Source: Polynucleobacter meluiroseus (GTDB lineage Bacteria > Pseudomonadota > Gammaproteobacteria > Burkholderiales > Burkholderiaceae). From it: a DNA stretch of 64,000 bases. Numbering within the stretch: the first letter of the stretch is position 1; each line of letters begins with the position of its first letter. A program made the position numbers and the translations under genes. A model generated the notes under the pieces. That model did not search any database. It saw only the letters and a program-made list of their open reading frames with translations, and was not told the origin of the DNA. This document shows positions 47,089 to 57,836 of this stretch, one piece after another. The stretch covers positions 1 to 64,000 of the forward strand of contig CAMCUP010000005.1 of the NCBI GenBank assembly GCA_945878885.1, read 5' to 3'.

Positions 47089-47487
47089 ATGCAAGTTACT
47101 CACCCCAAACTCAACCTCATGGAATATCGCCGTTTATTTTTGGAAGATTATGAGGTTTATATCAATATTGGTGTCCATGATCATGAAAAAAAAGCCGAGC
47201 AGCGCGTAATTTTAAATGTTGACTTATATATTCCCATCGAAATCAATACGCCCAAAGAAGATCGCCTCGAAGAAGTAGTCGATTATGATTTTATGCGCGA
47301 GACTATTCGATTGCGCACGCAAAAAGGACATATTCATTTGCAGGAAACCTTATGCGATACCATCGCAGATGCCATGCTAGAGCACCCTAAGATAATGGCT
47401 GTGCGCATTTCTACAGCGAAGCCCGATGTGTATCCCGATTGTGCTGCGGTAGGGGTTGAAATTTTTCGAATTAAACAAATTAATTAA
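47089..47487 (+). CDS. folB: Dihydroneopterin aldolase
   Basis: The 132-residue FolB-fold protein has LFLEDYEVYINIGVHDHEKKAEQRVILNVDL (the Glu of the pterin site), a VVDYDFMRETIR segment and the HLQETLCDTIADAML stretch with its active-site Glu. It converts dihydroneopterin to hydroxymethyl-dihydropterin in folate synthesis. The second start MEYRRLFLED at codon 11 is possible. It is paired with the upstream pteridine-reductase-like SDR and followed by ttcA after 18 bases. Confidence 0.9.
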   Translation: MQVTHPKLNLMEYRRLFLEDYEVYINIGVHDHEKKAEQRVILNVDLYIPIEINTPKEDRLEEVVDYDFMRETIRLRTQKGHIHLQETLCDTIADAMLEHPKIMAVRISTAKPDVYPDCAAVGVEIFRIKQIN

Positions 47488-47505
47488 AGCTAGGTCTTTA
47501 TACAA

Positions 47506-48411
47506 ATGGATCCGCGTAAAGTTGTGTTCGAGGAAAATAAGTTAGAAAAAAAATTGTGCCGTTTAGTTGGGCAGGCTATTGGTGATTTTAAGATGATTGC
47601 TGAGGGCGATAAAGTGATGGTCTGCGTTTCTGGTGGTAAAGATAGCTATGCCATGCTTGATATTTTGCTAAAACTCAAAGAGCGTGCGCCGATTCCATTT
47701 GACATCATTGCGGTTAACTTAGATCAGCGGCAACCAAACTTTCCTGCCGAAGTGTTGCCAAATTATTTAACAAGCTTAGTCGTACCTTTTCATATTGAGT
47801 CACAAGATACCTACAGTATTGTGAAGCGCGTTATTCCAGAAGGTAAGACCACCTGCGGTTTATGTTCACGCTTACGTCGCGGAATTTTATATCGCGTGGC
47901 GAGTGAGTTAGGCGCTACCAAAATTGCTTTAGGACACCACCGTGATGATATTTTAGAAACCTTTTTGTTAAATGTATTTTATGCCGGAAAACTCAAGGCA
48001 ATGCCGCCTAAATTGCGTTCAGATGACGGTCAACATATTGTGATTCGTCCACTCGCCTATGTGCCAGAGCGCTTACTAGAGCGTTATGCCAATGTGATGC
48101 AATTTCCAATTATTCCCTGTGATCTTTGCGGCAGTCAGCCTAATTTACAACGAGGAGCAATGAAGCAAATGCTACGCGATTGGGAGAAAAAAAACCCTGG
48201 TCGAGTAGAAAGTCTATTTCGTGCCCTGCATCAAATTGTGCCTTCACATTTACTTGATGGCACAGCATTTAATTTTAAAAACCTTGACTCGGCTGAAGCG
48301 CTATTGGGTTTTCAACCGGAGATAGATGGAGATAGGGCATTTGATGAGAGCGCCTCAGAAGTGACTGCTGAAGCAATGGTCACCTTAGGCACTTATACTG
48401 CAAGCTTATGA
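47506..48411 (+). CDS. ttcA: tRNA 2-thiocytidine synthetase TtcA
   Basis: The 301-residue enzyme thiolates C32 in certain tRNAs. It has the PP-loop [16 protein letters not shown] and the Fe-S ligands [13 protein letters not shown] and [12 protein letters not shown], plus [15 protein letters not shown]. It overlaps glmU by four bases. The C-terminal 35 residues (after [13 protein letters not shown]) are an acidic extension. Confidence 0.94.
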   Translation: MDPRKVVFEENKLEKKLCRLVGQAIGDFKMIAEGDKVMVCVSGGKDSYAMLDILLKLKERAPIPFDIIAVNLDQRQPNFPAEVLPNYLTSLVVPFHIESQDTYSIVKRVIPEGKTTCGLCSRLRRGILYRVASELGATKIALGHHRDDILETFLLNVFYAGKLKAMPPKLRSDDGQHIVIRPLAYVPERLLERYANVMQFPIIPCDLCGSQPNLQRGAMKQMLRDWEKKNPGRVESLFRALHQIVPSHLLDGTAFNFKNLDSAEALLGFQPEIDGDRAFDESASEVTAEAMVTLGTYTASL

Positions 48412-49853
48412 ATATTGTTATTTTGGCAGCCGGACAAGGTCAGCGTATGCGCTCAGCATTGCCTAAAGTAATGCAACTATTGGCTGGCAAGCCGATGTTG
48501 CAATATGTGCTCGAAACCGCATTAACGGTAAGCCCAAAAACTAAGCCAATAGTAGTAATTGGTCATGGCGCACCACTAGTAAGCCAATATATCGCCCATT
48601 TTGCAAAGCAAAATACAACTACTTTTAAACTCAGAACCAATATAAGCACTGTAAAACAGGCACAGCAAAAGGGTACTGGGCACGCCTTATTACAAGCCTT
48701 ACCAAAACTTAACTTAGCTGAACCAACACTTGTTTTATATGGCGATGTGCCTTTAATTAGTTCGGCGACATTAAAGCGCTTAATTAAATTAGCCGATGGC
48801 GTTGCCAAGCAAGATTCAGCCTTAGCCTTATTGACACAAGAGATGGTTGATCCCAAAGGCTATGGTCGTATTGTGCGGAATACGGCAGGCGAAGTAGTTG
48901 CCATTATTGAAGAAAAAGATGCTAGCCCACAACAACAGGCAATTCAAGAAATTAATACTGGCATAATGGTTTTGCCAAGCCAGCACCTCAAGCGTTGGCT
49001 GAAGGCCTTACGTGTAAGTAATGCCCAGGGCGAATACTATCTAACTGATGTAATTGCCATGTCAGTTAAAGATGGCGTACCGATTCGCACTACCCAAGCT
49101 AACAATGCATGGGAAACAATTGGCGTTAATGATCGTGCGCAACTAGCCGCCTTAGAGCGTATTGCTCAGCAAGAAATTGCTAGCAATTTATTAAGTAATG
49201 GGGTATCTCTGGCCGATCCTGCGCGTCTTGATGTGCGCGGCAAATTAATTTGTGGTCAAGATGTCTTTATTGATATTGGTTGCTTATTTGAAGGTGAGAT
49301 TTCTTTAGCAGCAGGCGTCAGGGTCGGACCTAACTGCGTTTTAAGAAATACTCAAGTGGGCATGAGAGTAGAGATTCAAGCCTTTAGTCATCTTGATGGG
49401 GCAACTATTGGCGATGATTGCATCATAGGCCCCTACGCGCGTTTGCGGCCTGGCGCCAATTTAGCCAATGATGTTCATATTGGTAACTTTGTTGAAGTTA
49501 AAAATAGTCAATTGGACTCGCATAGTAAAGTCAATCATTTAGCGTATGTAGGTGATGCCGTCGTGGGTAAGCGGGTAAATATTGGGGCGGGTACAATTAC
49601 ATGTAACTATGATGGAGTTAATAAACACCAAACCATTATTGAGGATGATGTATTTATTGGCTCTGATACCCAGCTAGTTGCGCCTGTAAGAGTAGGACGT
49701 GGTGCAACATTAGGTGCTGGCACTACCTTAACTAAAGACGCGCCTGCAAATCAACTGACCATATCACGCGCTAAACAAGTTTCAGTACCATGGCAACGCC
49801 CAGAAAAAAAAGTGCTTGTTAAGAAAAAATTATCAAGCAAGGGAAAAAAATAG
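48408..49853 (+). CDS. glmU: Bifunctional GlcNAc-1-P uridyltransferase / GlcN-1-P acetyltransferase
   Basis: The 481-residue enzyme makes UDP-GlcNAc. The N-terminal half has [35 protein letters not shown] and EINTGIMV. The C-terminal half is a left-handed beta helix (about 265-450) with the acetyltransferase His region [12 protein letters not shown] and [11 protein letters not shown]. The tail is Lys-rich. It abuts glmS with no gap, so both UDP-GlcNAc steps are encoded in series. Confidence 0.96.
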   Translation: MNIVILAAGQGQRMRSALPKVMQLLAGKPMLQYVLETALTVSPKTKPIVVIGHGAPLVSQYIAHFAKQNTTTFKLRTNISTVKQAQQKGTGHALLQALPKLNLAEPTLVLYGDVPLISSATLKRLIKLADGVAKQDSALALLTQEMVDPKGYGRIVRNTAGEVVAIIEEKDASPQQQAIQEINTGIMVLPSQHLKRWLKALRVSNAQGEYYLTDVIAMSVKDGVPIRTTQANNAWETIGVNDRAQLAALERIAQQEIASNLLSNGVSLADPARLDVRGKLICGQDVFIDIGCLFEGEISLAAGVRVGPNCVLRNTQVGMRVEIQAFSHLDGATIGDDCIIGPYARLRPGANLANDVHIGNFVEVKNSQLDSHSKVNHLAYVGDAVVGKRVNIGAGTITCNYDGVNKHQTIIEDDVFIGSDTQLVAPVRVGRGATLGAGTTLTKDAPANQLTISRAKQVSVPWQRPEKKVLVKKKLSSKGKK

Positions 49854-51686
49854 ATGTGCGGTATTGTCGGTGCAGCCTCCACGCACAATGTTGTTAAAAC
49901 TCTCGTCGAGGGTTTACGCCGCCTAGAATATCGCGGTTATGACTCTTGTGGGTTTGCCCTCATCAATGCAGCTAACCCACTGCATCCAATTGAACGAGCA
50001 CGCACTACAGCGCGGGTTGCCGAATTAGCTAGCCAAGCTGATCAATTTACGGGAACGCTTGGTATTGCCCATACTCGCTGGGCAACACACGGTAAGCCCG
50101 ATACCGAAAATGCACATCCCCATATTTCGCAAAATTTAATTGCGGTAGTCCATAACGGCATTATTGAAAATTACGAAAGTTTACGTGCTGACTTAAAGCA
50201 AGCAGGCTATATTTTTAGTTCTGAAACTGATACGGAAGTGGTTGCTCATTTAATTCATCAGGTTTATACCGCTCAAGACGAGCGCAATTTAGCCTTGGCG
50301 GTACGTCTCGTATTGCCGCGTTTACAAGGTGCTTATGCGATTGCAGTAATTGCGCAGGATGACCCACAAACCCTGATTGGCGCAAGAGCAGGGTCGCCTT
50401 TGGTAGCGGCATTTGGGAACAATGAAAATTTTTTAGCTTCCGATGCATTGGCTCTGGCAGGTAAGGCAGAATTAATCAGCTATTTGGAAGAAGGTGATAT
50501 TGCAATTGTCACAAGCAGTACCATCAAAATAATAGATCAAACAGGTACAATTTTAGCGCGTGATCGTAAGCCAATGCCAGCTCAAGCCGCCGCAGTTGAT
50601 TTAGGACCGTATCAGCATTTCATGCAGAAAGAAATTTTTGAGCAACCTCGAGCCATTGCCGACACATTGGCTAACGTGACCGATTTTGGTCCTGAATTAT
50701 TTGGCGCTAATCAACAGCAGTGGCTAGAGTTTGAGCAAATTTTAATTTTGGCCTGTGGCACTAGTTACTACGCAGCTTGTGTTGGCAAGTATTGGCTTGA
50801 AGAGCTTGGTGGCATTTCTACACAGGTTGAAATTGCTAGTGAGTATCGCTATCGTAAAACAGTTTCTCAGCCTAATACCCTAGTAATTGTCGTTTCGCAA
50901 TCTGGTGAAACTGCTGATACCTTGGCTGCATTACGCCATGCCAAGAGCTTGGGACACCGTTTTACCTTAGCCATTTGTAATGTCGCTAGTAGCGCAATGG
51001 TACGCGAAACTTCTTGGCACTTCATTACTAAAGCGGGCACTGAAATTGGCGTAGCCTCAACTAAGGCCTTTACTACGCAATTAGTGGCGCTGTATTTATT
51101 AGCCGCCGCAATTGCCAAGCGGAGTGGTGCCTTAAATACTGAGGCGCAAAAAGGATTATTGCGTCGCTTGCGTCAGCTACCTAAAGCCTTATATGCCGTT
51201 TTGGCCCTAGAGCCCCAAATTATTGCTTGGAGCGAGACTTTTGCTAGATGTGAAAATGCGCTTTTTTTAGGACGTGGTTTGTATTATCCAATCGCGCTTG
51301 AAGGTGCTCTTAAGTTGAAAGAAATTTCTTATATTCATGCAGAGGCTTATCCCGCTGGCGAATTAAAGCATGGTCCGTTGGCGCTGGTAACTGACAAAAT
51401 GCCAGTTGTGACGGTTGCGCCAAACGATGCTTTACTAGAAAAATTAAAATCAAATATGCAGGAAGTAAAAGCGCGTGGGGGCATGTTATATGTGTTTACC
51501 GACCGTGATACACAGCTAAAAAGTAGTGACGGCATTCAAGTCATCGGCTTACCAGAATACTACGGCGATCTTTCGCCAATATTGCAAGTAGTACCCCTGC
51601 AATTGTTGGCCTACCATACTGCTTGTGCTCGGGGTACCGATGTTGATAAGCCGCGCAATTTAGCTAAAAGTGTGACGGTAGAGTAG
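49854..51686 (+). CDS. glmS: Glutamine-fructose-6-phosphate aminotransferase
   Basis: The 610-residue enzyme makes GlcN-6-P from Fru-6-P and glutamine. MCGIVG places the nucleophile Cys2 after Met removal. The Ntn glutaminase domain (1-240, [18 protein letters not shown]) is followed by two SIS domains ([40 protein letters not shown]), and it ends KSVTVE. No room exists for a glmS ribozyme because glmU directly precedes it. Confidence 0.97.
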   Translation: MCGIVGAASTHNVVKTLVEGLRRLEYRGYDSCGFALINAANPLHPIERARTTARVAELASQADQFTGTLGIAHTRWATHGKPDTENAHPHISQNLIAVVHNGIIENYESLRADLKQAGYIFSSETDTEVVAHLIHQVYTAQDERNLALAVRLVLPRLQGAYAIAVIAQDDPQTLIGARAGSPLVAAFGNNENFLASDALALAGKAELISYLEEGDIAIVTSSTIKIIDQTGTILARDRKPMPAQAAAVDLGPYQHFMQKEIFEQPRAIADTLANVTDFGPELFGANQQQWLEFEQILILACGTSYYAACVGKYWLEELGGISTQVEIASEYRYRKTVSQPNTLVIVVSQSGETADTLAALRHAKSLGHRFTLAICNVASSAMVRETSWHFITKAGTEIGVASTKAFTTQLVALYLLAAAIAKRSGALNTEAQKGLLRRLRQLPKALYAVLALEPQIIAWSETFARCENALFLGRGLYYPIALEGALKLKEISYIHAEAYPAGELKHGPLALVTDKMPVVTVAPNDALLEKLKSNMQEVKARGGMLYVFTDRDTQLKSSDGIQVIGLPEYYGDLSPILQVVPLQLLAYHTACARGTDVDKPRNLAKSVTVE

Positions 51687-51743
51687 TAGGCAAATCCCTT
51701 TAAGAATCAGGGAAAAATACCCTTTTATGTTTAAATAAGCTTT

Positions 51744-53420
51744 GTGAATAATTTATTACGTCACCTTTTTGAAATAAGCCAACAACAAGCGTACCGAGCG
51801 GTGCGCTTGTTGTTGGCGACTTTTTGCCTGGGGGTTTTGGGTGCTTGTGCGGTAGGCCCCGACTTTAAGCAACCAGATGCTCCTAAAGTGAGCTCTTTAA
51901 CTGAAAAACCCATTCCCACTAAATTAGCCACGACACCCGAGGTTCCAGGGGGCAGCGAACAAACTTTAGTAGAAAATAAAGACATCCCAGCACAATGGTG
52001 GGAATTATTTAAGTCACCCGAGTTAGACGTATTAATTCGTAAAGCCTTAGAGCAAAATCCAAATTTAGCCGCAGCTGATGCGGCATTACGAGCAGCGCAA
52101 GAGAATGTCAGCGCCCAAATTGGCGGCCAGTATTTTCCTAAAATTGGCGGTAATGCGAGCGCCACTCGCGAACAATTACCCTATGCCGTTTACGGATTGC
52201 CTCGTGGGGACCCTATTTATAGTCTGTACAACACTACCGTGAACGTAAGTTATGTGCCCGACTTTTTTGGGCGGGCGCGTAGAACAGTGGAAAATGCTCG
52301 CGCCCAAGCAGAGATTAGCCAATATCAGCTCGAAGGCGCATATCTAAACTTAACGTCAAACTTAGTTACTTCTGCAGTGCGAGAAGCGCAACTGCGAGCT
52401 GCATATCAAGCCACTAAGGAAATTCTAGGAGCACAAACCGATTTTGCTAATATTATTAAGCAGCAACTACAGATTGGTACGGTATCTAAAGTAGACCTTA
52501 CTTCTCAACTAGCTTTAGTGGCAAGCTCGCAGGCAGAATTGCTAGTTTATGAAAAAAATGTTGCTTTTGCACGCAATCAACTTGCTGCTTTAACTGGCGA
52601 ATTTCCGGGTAGTGCGACTATCAATGGTTTTAATTTAACTGATTTGCACTTGCCTGATCAGTTACCCCTTTCTTTACCTTCAAGCTTAGTTCGCCAACGT
52701 CCCGATATTTTGACTGCTGAGGCCGTAATGAAATCAACCAATGCCTTGGTTGGAGTGGCCACGGCTAATTTATTGCCGCAAATTACTTTAAGCGGTGCTG
52801 AAGGAAGCGCAGCACTAACTACGGGGGCTTTATTTGGGCCCACTGCAGTACTTTGGTCAATCGCTGGAGGATTATTTCAGCCCTTATTTCAAGGCGGGCA
52901 ATTGTTAGCGCAACGCCGCGGAGCAATGGCCAATTATGAGCAAGCAGTCTTTCAATATCAGGCTGCAGTGATCACTGCATTTCAGCAGGTGGCCGATGCA
53001 CTACAAGCCTTAGATGCCGATGCCAAGGCCTTAACCGCAGCTACCGATACCGAGCGCTATGCCAAAGAAACCCTTTATTTAGTTCAAGAACAATATCGTC
53101 TTGGTACTGCGAGTTATCTACAGGTTTTGTATTACCAAACGCAATATCAAAATTCCAAGATTCGCTCATTACAAGCGCAGGCATTACGATTTGCAGATAC
53201 TGCCGCTCTATTTACCGCATTGGGTGGAGGCTGGTGGAATCGAACTGGGCCAGCTTATCAAGCTAAAAAAATTGCTAGTAGTCAAGAAGCTAAAGACGAA
53301 GGCTTATCAAAAACCGCAATCAATTTAATTCCTGCTTCAAACCTTACCTCGACTACCACCACTTCAGCAATTGCCTCAGCTGACGAACCCAATTTAAATA
53401 CTAAGCAGATTGTTAAATAA
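51744..53420 (+). CDS. RND efflux outer membrane factor lipoprotein (NodT/OprM type)
   Basis: The up to 558-residue protein has a lipobox LGAC (C about residue 35) and two outer-membrane efflux repeats with coiled-coil hairpins (ALEQNPNLAAADAALRAAQE; SSLVRQRPDILTAEAVMKSTNALVGVA). Its long C-terminal tail is Ser/Thr/Ala-rich. It forms the outer-membrane channel of the pump. GTG 51744 is the first start but has no ribosome site. GTG 51801 would give a very standard short lipoprotein signal (MRLLLATFCLGVLGAC) but falls inside an 18-bp hairpin. The stop overlaps the adaptor start by one base. Confidence 0.88.
   Translation: MNNLLRHLFEISQQQAYRAVRLLLATFCLGVLGACAVGPDFKQPDAPKVSSLTEKPIPTKLATTPEVPGGSEQTLVENKDIPAQWWELFKSPELDVLIRKALEQNPNLAAADAALRAAQENVSAQIGGQYFPKIGGNASATREQLPYAVYGLPRGDPIYSLYNTTVNVSYVPDFFGRARRTVENARAQAEISQYQLEGAYLNLTSNLVTSAVREAQLRAAYQATKEILGAQTDFANIIKQQLQIGTVSKVDLTSQLALVASSQAELLVYEKNVAFARNQLAALTGEFPGSATINGFNLTDLHLPDQLPLSLPSSLVRQRPDILTAEAVMKSTNALVGVATANLLPQITLSGAEGSAALTTGALFGPTAVLWSIAGGLFQPLFQGGQLLAQRRGAMANYEQAVFQYQAAVITAFQQVADALQALDADAKALTAATDTERYAKETLYLVQEQYRLGTASYLQVLYYQTQYQNSKIRSLQAQALRFADTAALFTALGGGWWNRTGPAYQAKKIASSQEAKDEGLSKTAINLIPASNLTSTTTTSAIASADEPNLNTKQIVK
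51778..51825 (+). terminator. 18-bp hairpin plus T-run inside the start of the RND operon
   Basis: Bases 51778-51795 pair completely with 51800-51817 (one T-G wobble) around a GAGC loop. The outer 14 bases, GCCAACAACAAGCG, have a perfect inverted copy. After three bases (GAC) comes TTTTT at 51821-51825. This is the form of an intrinsic terminator. It lies about 90 bases after the glmS stop and within the first codons of the outer-membrane-factor gene, so it may end glmUS transcription and/or attenuate the efflux operon. Confidence 0.7.
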
Positions 53421-54739
53421 TGAAGATTGTTGATGCCATTAAGAATAAAGTGCTCAAGCTACTGAGGTCTTGGCGAGTGCGCGAAAAGCTTTGCATCTTG
53501 TGGGAGAAAACTAAACACTTATATAAGCGCATTGAGCAAAAAATACGCCCTTACCAGCGTTTTAAAAATACGCGTATGTACGCAAAATTAATGGCGATGA
53601 CAGAAATGCGCCGCCGCATGACGCTAATGTTAGCAGGTGTTTTTTTATTATTAGGCTTAATTTTTGCCTTTAATCAAGCTAAAACAATGTTAATTAAGTA
53701 CTTTATTTCAAGCGCTGGATTGCCGCCTGCTTATGTATCAACGACGATCATTAAACCAGAAGAATGGCAGCCCAAGCTTAGTAGTGTAGGCAATATTCGC
53801 GCGTATCGTGGGGTTGAATTAAGCACAGGAGTAGAGGGCTTAGTGCAATTGGTTACCGTGAAGTCTGGTATGGATGTTAAAGAGGGAACCTTATTAATTA
53901 AACTAGTCGATGCCGCTGAGGTGGCGCAACTTCATTCCTTAAAAGCACAAGCTGAATTGGCCAAAGTGATTAATGAGCGCGACAAACAGCAATTGGCAAT
54001 TCAGGCGATTAGTAAAAATGTTTTTGATACTAGCGCAACTGATGCTAAATCGAAACGTGCGCTAGTTGAGCAACAAGAGGCGTTAATCGTCAAAAAGAAT
54101 TTAAAAGCGCCATTTAGCGGTCGCGTGGGTATTGTGACGTTAAACCCAGGGCAATATGTTGGCGCAAGCGAAAAGCTACTTACTTTGCAAACTATTGACC
54201 CTATTTTTGTTGACTTCACATTACCGCAAAGTGCAGCTGGGTCTATCGAAGTTGGTCAAACTATTGAGCTTTCGACTGATGCCTATAAGGGCGCATTATT
54301 TGCGGGGAAAATTACGGCGATCAGCCCGAGGGTTGATTTAAATACGCGCAATATTCAAATTGAGGCTTTACTCGCTAACCCAGATAAAAAAATCTTACCA
54401 GGTATGTTTGCTAATTTAAATATTAATTTAGGCGAGAAAGTAAAGTATCTCACTTTACCCTTAACGGCAGTGACCTATAACCCCTATGGATCAACTGTGT
54501 TTATTGCTAAGAAAACCGATCGAATTGGTAAGGATGGCCAAGCGGTTATTGAGGCGCAGCAAGTTTTTGTCACTACTGGCTCGACTCGCGGCGATCAGGT
54601 AGCAATTGTGAAGGGAGTCGATGAAGGTGCCACAGTAGTTACTAGTGGGCAATTGAAATTAAAGAATGGTACGCCATTAATTATTAATAATAAAGTAAGC
54701 CCAGCTAACTCTCCCAATCCAAAGCCCCAGGAAAATTAG
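53420..54739 (+). CDS. RND efflux periplasmic adaptor (membrane fusion protein)
   Basis: The 439-residue protein shows the biotinyl-lipoyl half-motifs (VGNIRAYRGVELSTGVEGLVQLVTVKSGMDVKEGTLLIKL and LKAPFSGRVGIVTLNPGQYV), a short helical hairpin between them, a beta-barrel (PIFVDFTLPQSA) and a membrane-proximal domain (LPLTAVTYNPYGSTVFIA). Before its single membrane segment (about 71-90) there are some 70 residues rich in Lys/Arg, unusual for an adaptor. Starts at internal ATGs (for example before RRRMTLMLAG) would shorten this, but the one-base overlap with the upstream stop favours the full form. Confidence 0.87.
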   Translation: MKIVDAIKNKVLKLLRSWRVREKLCILWEKTKHLYKRIEQKIRPYQRFKNTRMYAKLMAMTEMRRRMTLMLAGVFLLLGLIFAFNQAKTMLIKYFISSAGLPPAYVSTTIIKPEEWQPKLSSVGNIRAYRGVELSTGVEGLVQLVTVKSGMDVKEGTLLIKLVDAAEVAQLHSLKAQAELAKVINERDKQQLAIQAISKNVFDTSATDAKSKRALVEQQEALIVKKNLKAPFSGRVGIVTLNPGQYVGASEKLLTLQTIDPIFVDFTLPQSAAGSIEVGQTIELSTDAYKGALFAGKITAISPRVDLNTRNIQIEALLANPDKKILPGMFANLNINLGEKVKYLTLPLTAVTYNPYGSTVFIAKKTDRIGKDGQAVIEAQQVFVTTGSTRGDQVAIVKGVDEGATVVTSGQLKLKNGTPLIINNKVSPANSPNPKPQEN

Positions 54740-54788
54740 TGTTGATGAATGCACTTAGTAATTTTTATTTATGCCGCGGGCTAGCACG

Positions 54789-57700
54789 ATGAATTGGACT
54801 GATCTATTTATTCGTCGTCCTGTACTGGCAGTAGTTGTTAGTAGCCTGATTTTAATTTTTGGCTTGAAAGCTGTGACTAGCTTGCCAGTTAATCAGTTTC
54901 CTCAAACTCAAAATGCCGTTGTAACTATTACGACTGCTTATTTTGGCGCTGATCCCGAAACTATTGCTGGCTTTATTACTCAGCCACTTGAGTCTGCCAT
55001 TGCACAGGCACAAGGAATTGATTATTTATCCTCAGCAAGTATTAGCGGAATTTCTACGATTACCGCAACTTTGCGACTGAATTACGACTCAAATAAAGCC
55101 TTAACCCAAATTAATACCCAGATTGCTTCGGTCCGCAACCAATTACCGCCCCAAGCCCAGCAGCCCGTATTAACAGTGCAACTGGGGCAATCAACCGCCG
55201 CCTTATATATGGGTTTTTATAGTGACGAGATTCCAAATAATAGTATTACCGATTATTTATTACGGGTTGTTAAACCCAAATTAGACTCCATTGCGGGAGT
55301 TCAAAATGCTGAAATTTTAGGGGGCAGAAAGTTTGCCTTACGTGCCTGGTTAGATGTTGATCGAATGGCGGGGCTAGGGGTTGGGCCAGATGACGTATAT
55401 AACGCTTTAGCAGCCAATAACTATTTATCAGCAGTGGGCACTAGCAAGGGTTCGATGGTTGCAGTCGATTTGGTAGCTAGCACTGACTTGCATAACTTAG
55501 CTGACTTTCGCAAGTTGATTATTAAACGCAATGGTGCAGATCTGGTTTATTTAGAACAAGTAGCCACAGTTAGTTTAGGCTCTGAAGATTACAACACTAA
55601 TGTAGCTTTTAGTGGCAAGAAGTCTGTTTTCATTGGCATCAAGGTGGCTCCAGAAGCCAATTTATTAGATGTAGCTGCGCGTATTCAAGCGGCGTTTCCG
55701 CCCATTCAAAAACAATTACCAGCTGGTTTAACTGGCAAAATTGTTTATGACTCGACTGCCTTTATCAATACCTCAATTGATGAAGTCATCAAAACCTTAT
55801 TAGAGGCCTTGGTCATCGTAACGGCTGTTATCTATTTATTTTTAGGTAGTTTTCGCGCAGTATTGGTGCCGTTAATTGCCATGCCACTGTCCTTAATTGG
55901 CGCATTTTTTATAATGCAAATTTTAGACTATTCAATTAATTTATTAACGCTTTTGGCGCTTGTTTTAGCGATTGGATTAGTGGTAGATGATGCCATTATT
56001 GTGGTTGAAAACGTTGACCGCCACATGAAAGAGGGTAAGTCACCACTTGAAGCTTCGCTCATAGCCGCCAGAGAATTAGGTAATCCAATTTTAGCCATGA
56101 CCATTGTTTTGATTGCGGTGTATATACCAATTGGCTTTCAAGGTGGCTTAACGGGCGCCCTATTTACTGAATTTGCGTTTACTCTAGCCGGAGCAGTGGC
56201 TGTATCGGGTGTTGTTGCGTTAACACTTTCGCCGATGATGTGTGCGCAAATTTTTACCGAGCAGCAAGAGGCTTCAGCATTTGTGCAAAAAATTGATGCA
56301 ATTTTTGACCGTATTCATCAACGCTATCAGGCCTTATTACGCAATCTATTGACAACTTGGCAGGTAATCATTGTGATGGGTGCATTTTTATTGCTAGGGG
56401 TAGCCTATTTATACGCCACTGCATGGTCTGAATTAGCTCCAATTGAAGACCAAGGCATTATTTTGATGCAGGCTGCAGGCCCACCAAATTCAACTACCGA
56501 TCAAATGCAGATGTATGCCAACCAGGTATATCAAATCGCAAGCGCAGAACCAGAATACGCGCAAATGTTTCAAATAACCAGCCCAAGCTCAAGTTTTGGC
56601 GGGGTACTTTTAAAAGATTGGTCACAGCGTAGCCGCAGCGCTAGTGCGTTTCAACAGGATATGCAAAAAAAATGGAACAGCATCGCTGGCGCGCGGGTAG
56701 CAGTGTTTCAATTTCCTGCTTTACCTGGAGCACAAGGACTGCCAGTGCAGGTAGTTATTAATACCACCGAGCCATACGAAAACTTAAATGAAGTGTCGCA
56801 AGCAGTGCTTGATAAAGCCCGTAAAAGTGGCATGTTTTTCTTCGTCGATACTGACTTAAAAATAGATAGACCACAAAATGTTCTTGAGATAGATCGAGAA
56901 AAAGTAGCTGCCTTGGGAATGACCCAAAAAGATGTTGGTAGTGCACTCTCAGCAGCTTTGGGTGGCGCTTACGTGAATTATTTTTCTGTTGCCGGCAGGT
57001 CATACCGAGTGATTCCTCAGGTAAAACAAGTCGACCGATTAAATCCAGAGCAAATTTTGGATTACTATATCCGCACGCCTAGCGGCAATATGATTCAGGC
57101 GCGCACAATTGCTTCAATTCGGCAAAAGGTCGTGCCGCAGTCTATTAATCATTTTCAACAATTAAATTCTGCCACTATCTCGGGGGTGAGCACCCCGTTT
57201 GTTTCACAGGCCGAAGTGCTGACCTTTTTAAAAAATGCGATTAAAGAAGCAGCCCCTAATGGCTACAACATTGATTATGCAGGCCCCTCACGGCAGTTTA
57301 TTGCAGAGTCTGGCGGCTTCTTAGTGACTATGTTTTTCGCGATCTTAATTGTTTTTTTAGTTCTTGCCGCCCAGTTTGAAAGCTTTCGCGACCCACTTGT
57401 TATTCTAGTCTCGGTACCCTTGGCTTTATTTGGCGCTTTAATTTTTATCAATCTTGGTTTTACTACTGTGAATGTGTATACCCAAGTTGGATTAGTTACT
57501 CTAATGGGCTTAATTAGTAAGCATGGTATTTTGATTGTGCAATTTGCTAATGAGTTGCAAATCGCAGGTCGAAGTAAATTAGAGGCTATTATCGAAGCAA
57601 GTAGCGTGCGTTTGCGCCCGATTTTAATGACCACAGCAGCGATGGTTTTAGGTGTAGTGCCCTTGGTCATTGCTTCGGGTGCTGGCGCAGCAGGTAGGCA

Positions 57701-57836
57701 ATCGATGGGCATCGTCATTTTTACTGGCCTATCGATTGGCACCCTATTTACTTTATTTGTCGTACCAGCTATGTATCTCTTTATTGGCGCCGATCACCAA
57801 GTCAATAAATTTAAACAAAGTACTGCTCAAATTTAA
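54789..57836 (+). CDS. RND multidrug efflux pump, HAE-1 family permease
   Basis: The start is put at the ATG giving MNWTDLFIRRPVLAVVVS, the usual RND N-terminus; ATG 54771 adds six residues. The protein of about 1015 residues has 12 membrane segments and two large periplasmic loops. The proton relay Asp pair lies in LAIGLVVDDAIIVVENVDRHM, followed by FTLAGAVAVSGVVALTLSPMMCA. The C-terminal half repeats the pattern (GLISKHGILIVQFANELQ, RLRPILMTTAAMVLGVVPL). It resembles the MexF/AcrB and MdtBC-like pumps; substrates are unknown. No local regulator gene is present. Confidence 0.93.
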   Translation: MNWTDLFIRRPVLAVVVSSLILIFGLKAVTSLPVNQFPQTQNAVVTITTAYFGADPETIAGFITQPLESAIAQAQGIDYLSSASISGISTITATLRLNYDSNKALTQINTQIASVRNQLPPQAQQPVLTVQLGQSTAALYMGFYSDEIPNNSITDYLLRVVKPKLDSIAGVQNAEILGGRKFALRAWLDVDRMAGLGVGPDDVYNALAANNYLSAVGTSKGSMVAVDLVASTDLHNLADFRKLIIKRNGADLVYLEQVATVSLGSEDYNTNVAFSGKKSVFIGIKVAPEANLLDVAARIQAAFPPIQKQLPAGLTGKIVYDSTAFINTSIDEVIKTLLEALVIVTAVIYLFLGSFRAVLVPLIAMPLSLIGAFFIMQILDYSINLLTLLALVLAIGLVVDDAIIVVENVDRHMKEGKSPLEASLIAARELGNPILAMTIVLIAVYIPIGFQGGLTGALFTEFAFTLAGAVAVSGVVALTLSPMMCAQIFTEQQEASAFVQKIDAIFDRIHQRYQALLRNLLTTWQVIIVMGAFLLLGVAYLYATAWSELAPIEDQGIILMQAAGPPNSTTDQMQMYANQVYQIASAEPEYAQMFQITSPSSSFGGVLLKDWSQRSRSASAFQQDMQKKWNSIAGARVAVFQFPALPGAQGLPVQVVINTTEPYENLNEVSQAVLDKARKSGMFFFVDTDLKIDRPQNVLEIDREKVAALGMTQKDVGSALSAALGGAYVNYFSVAGRSYRVIPQVKQVDRLNPEQILDYYIRTPSGNMIQARTIASIRQKVVPQSINHFQQLNSATISGVSTPFVSQAEVLTFLKNAIKEAAPNGYNIDYAGPSRQFIAESGGFLVTMFFAILIVFLVLAAQFESFRDPLVILVSVPLALFGALIFINLGFTTVNVYTQVGLVTLMGLISKHGILIVQFANELQIAGRSKLEAIIEASSVRLRPILMTTAAMVLGVVPLVIASGAGAAGRQSMGIVIFTGLSIGTLFTLFVVPAMYLFIGADHQVNKFKQSTAQI

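Noticed and set aside
49840..49860. glmS ribozyme upstream of glmS
   Set aside because: glmU ends directly at the glmS start, leaving no room, and the ribozyme is a Gram-positive feature.
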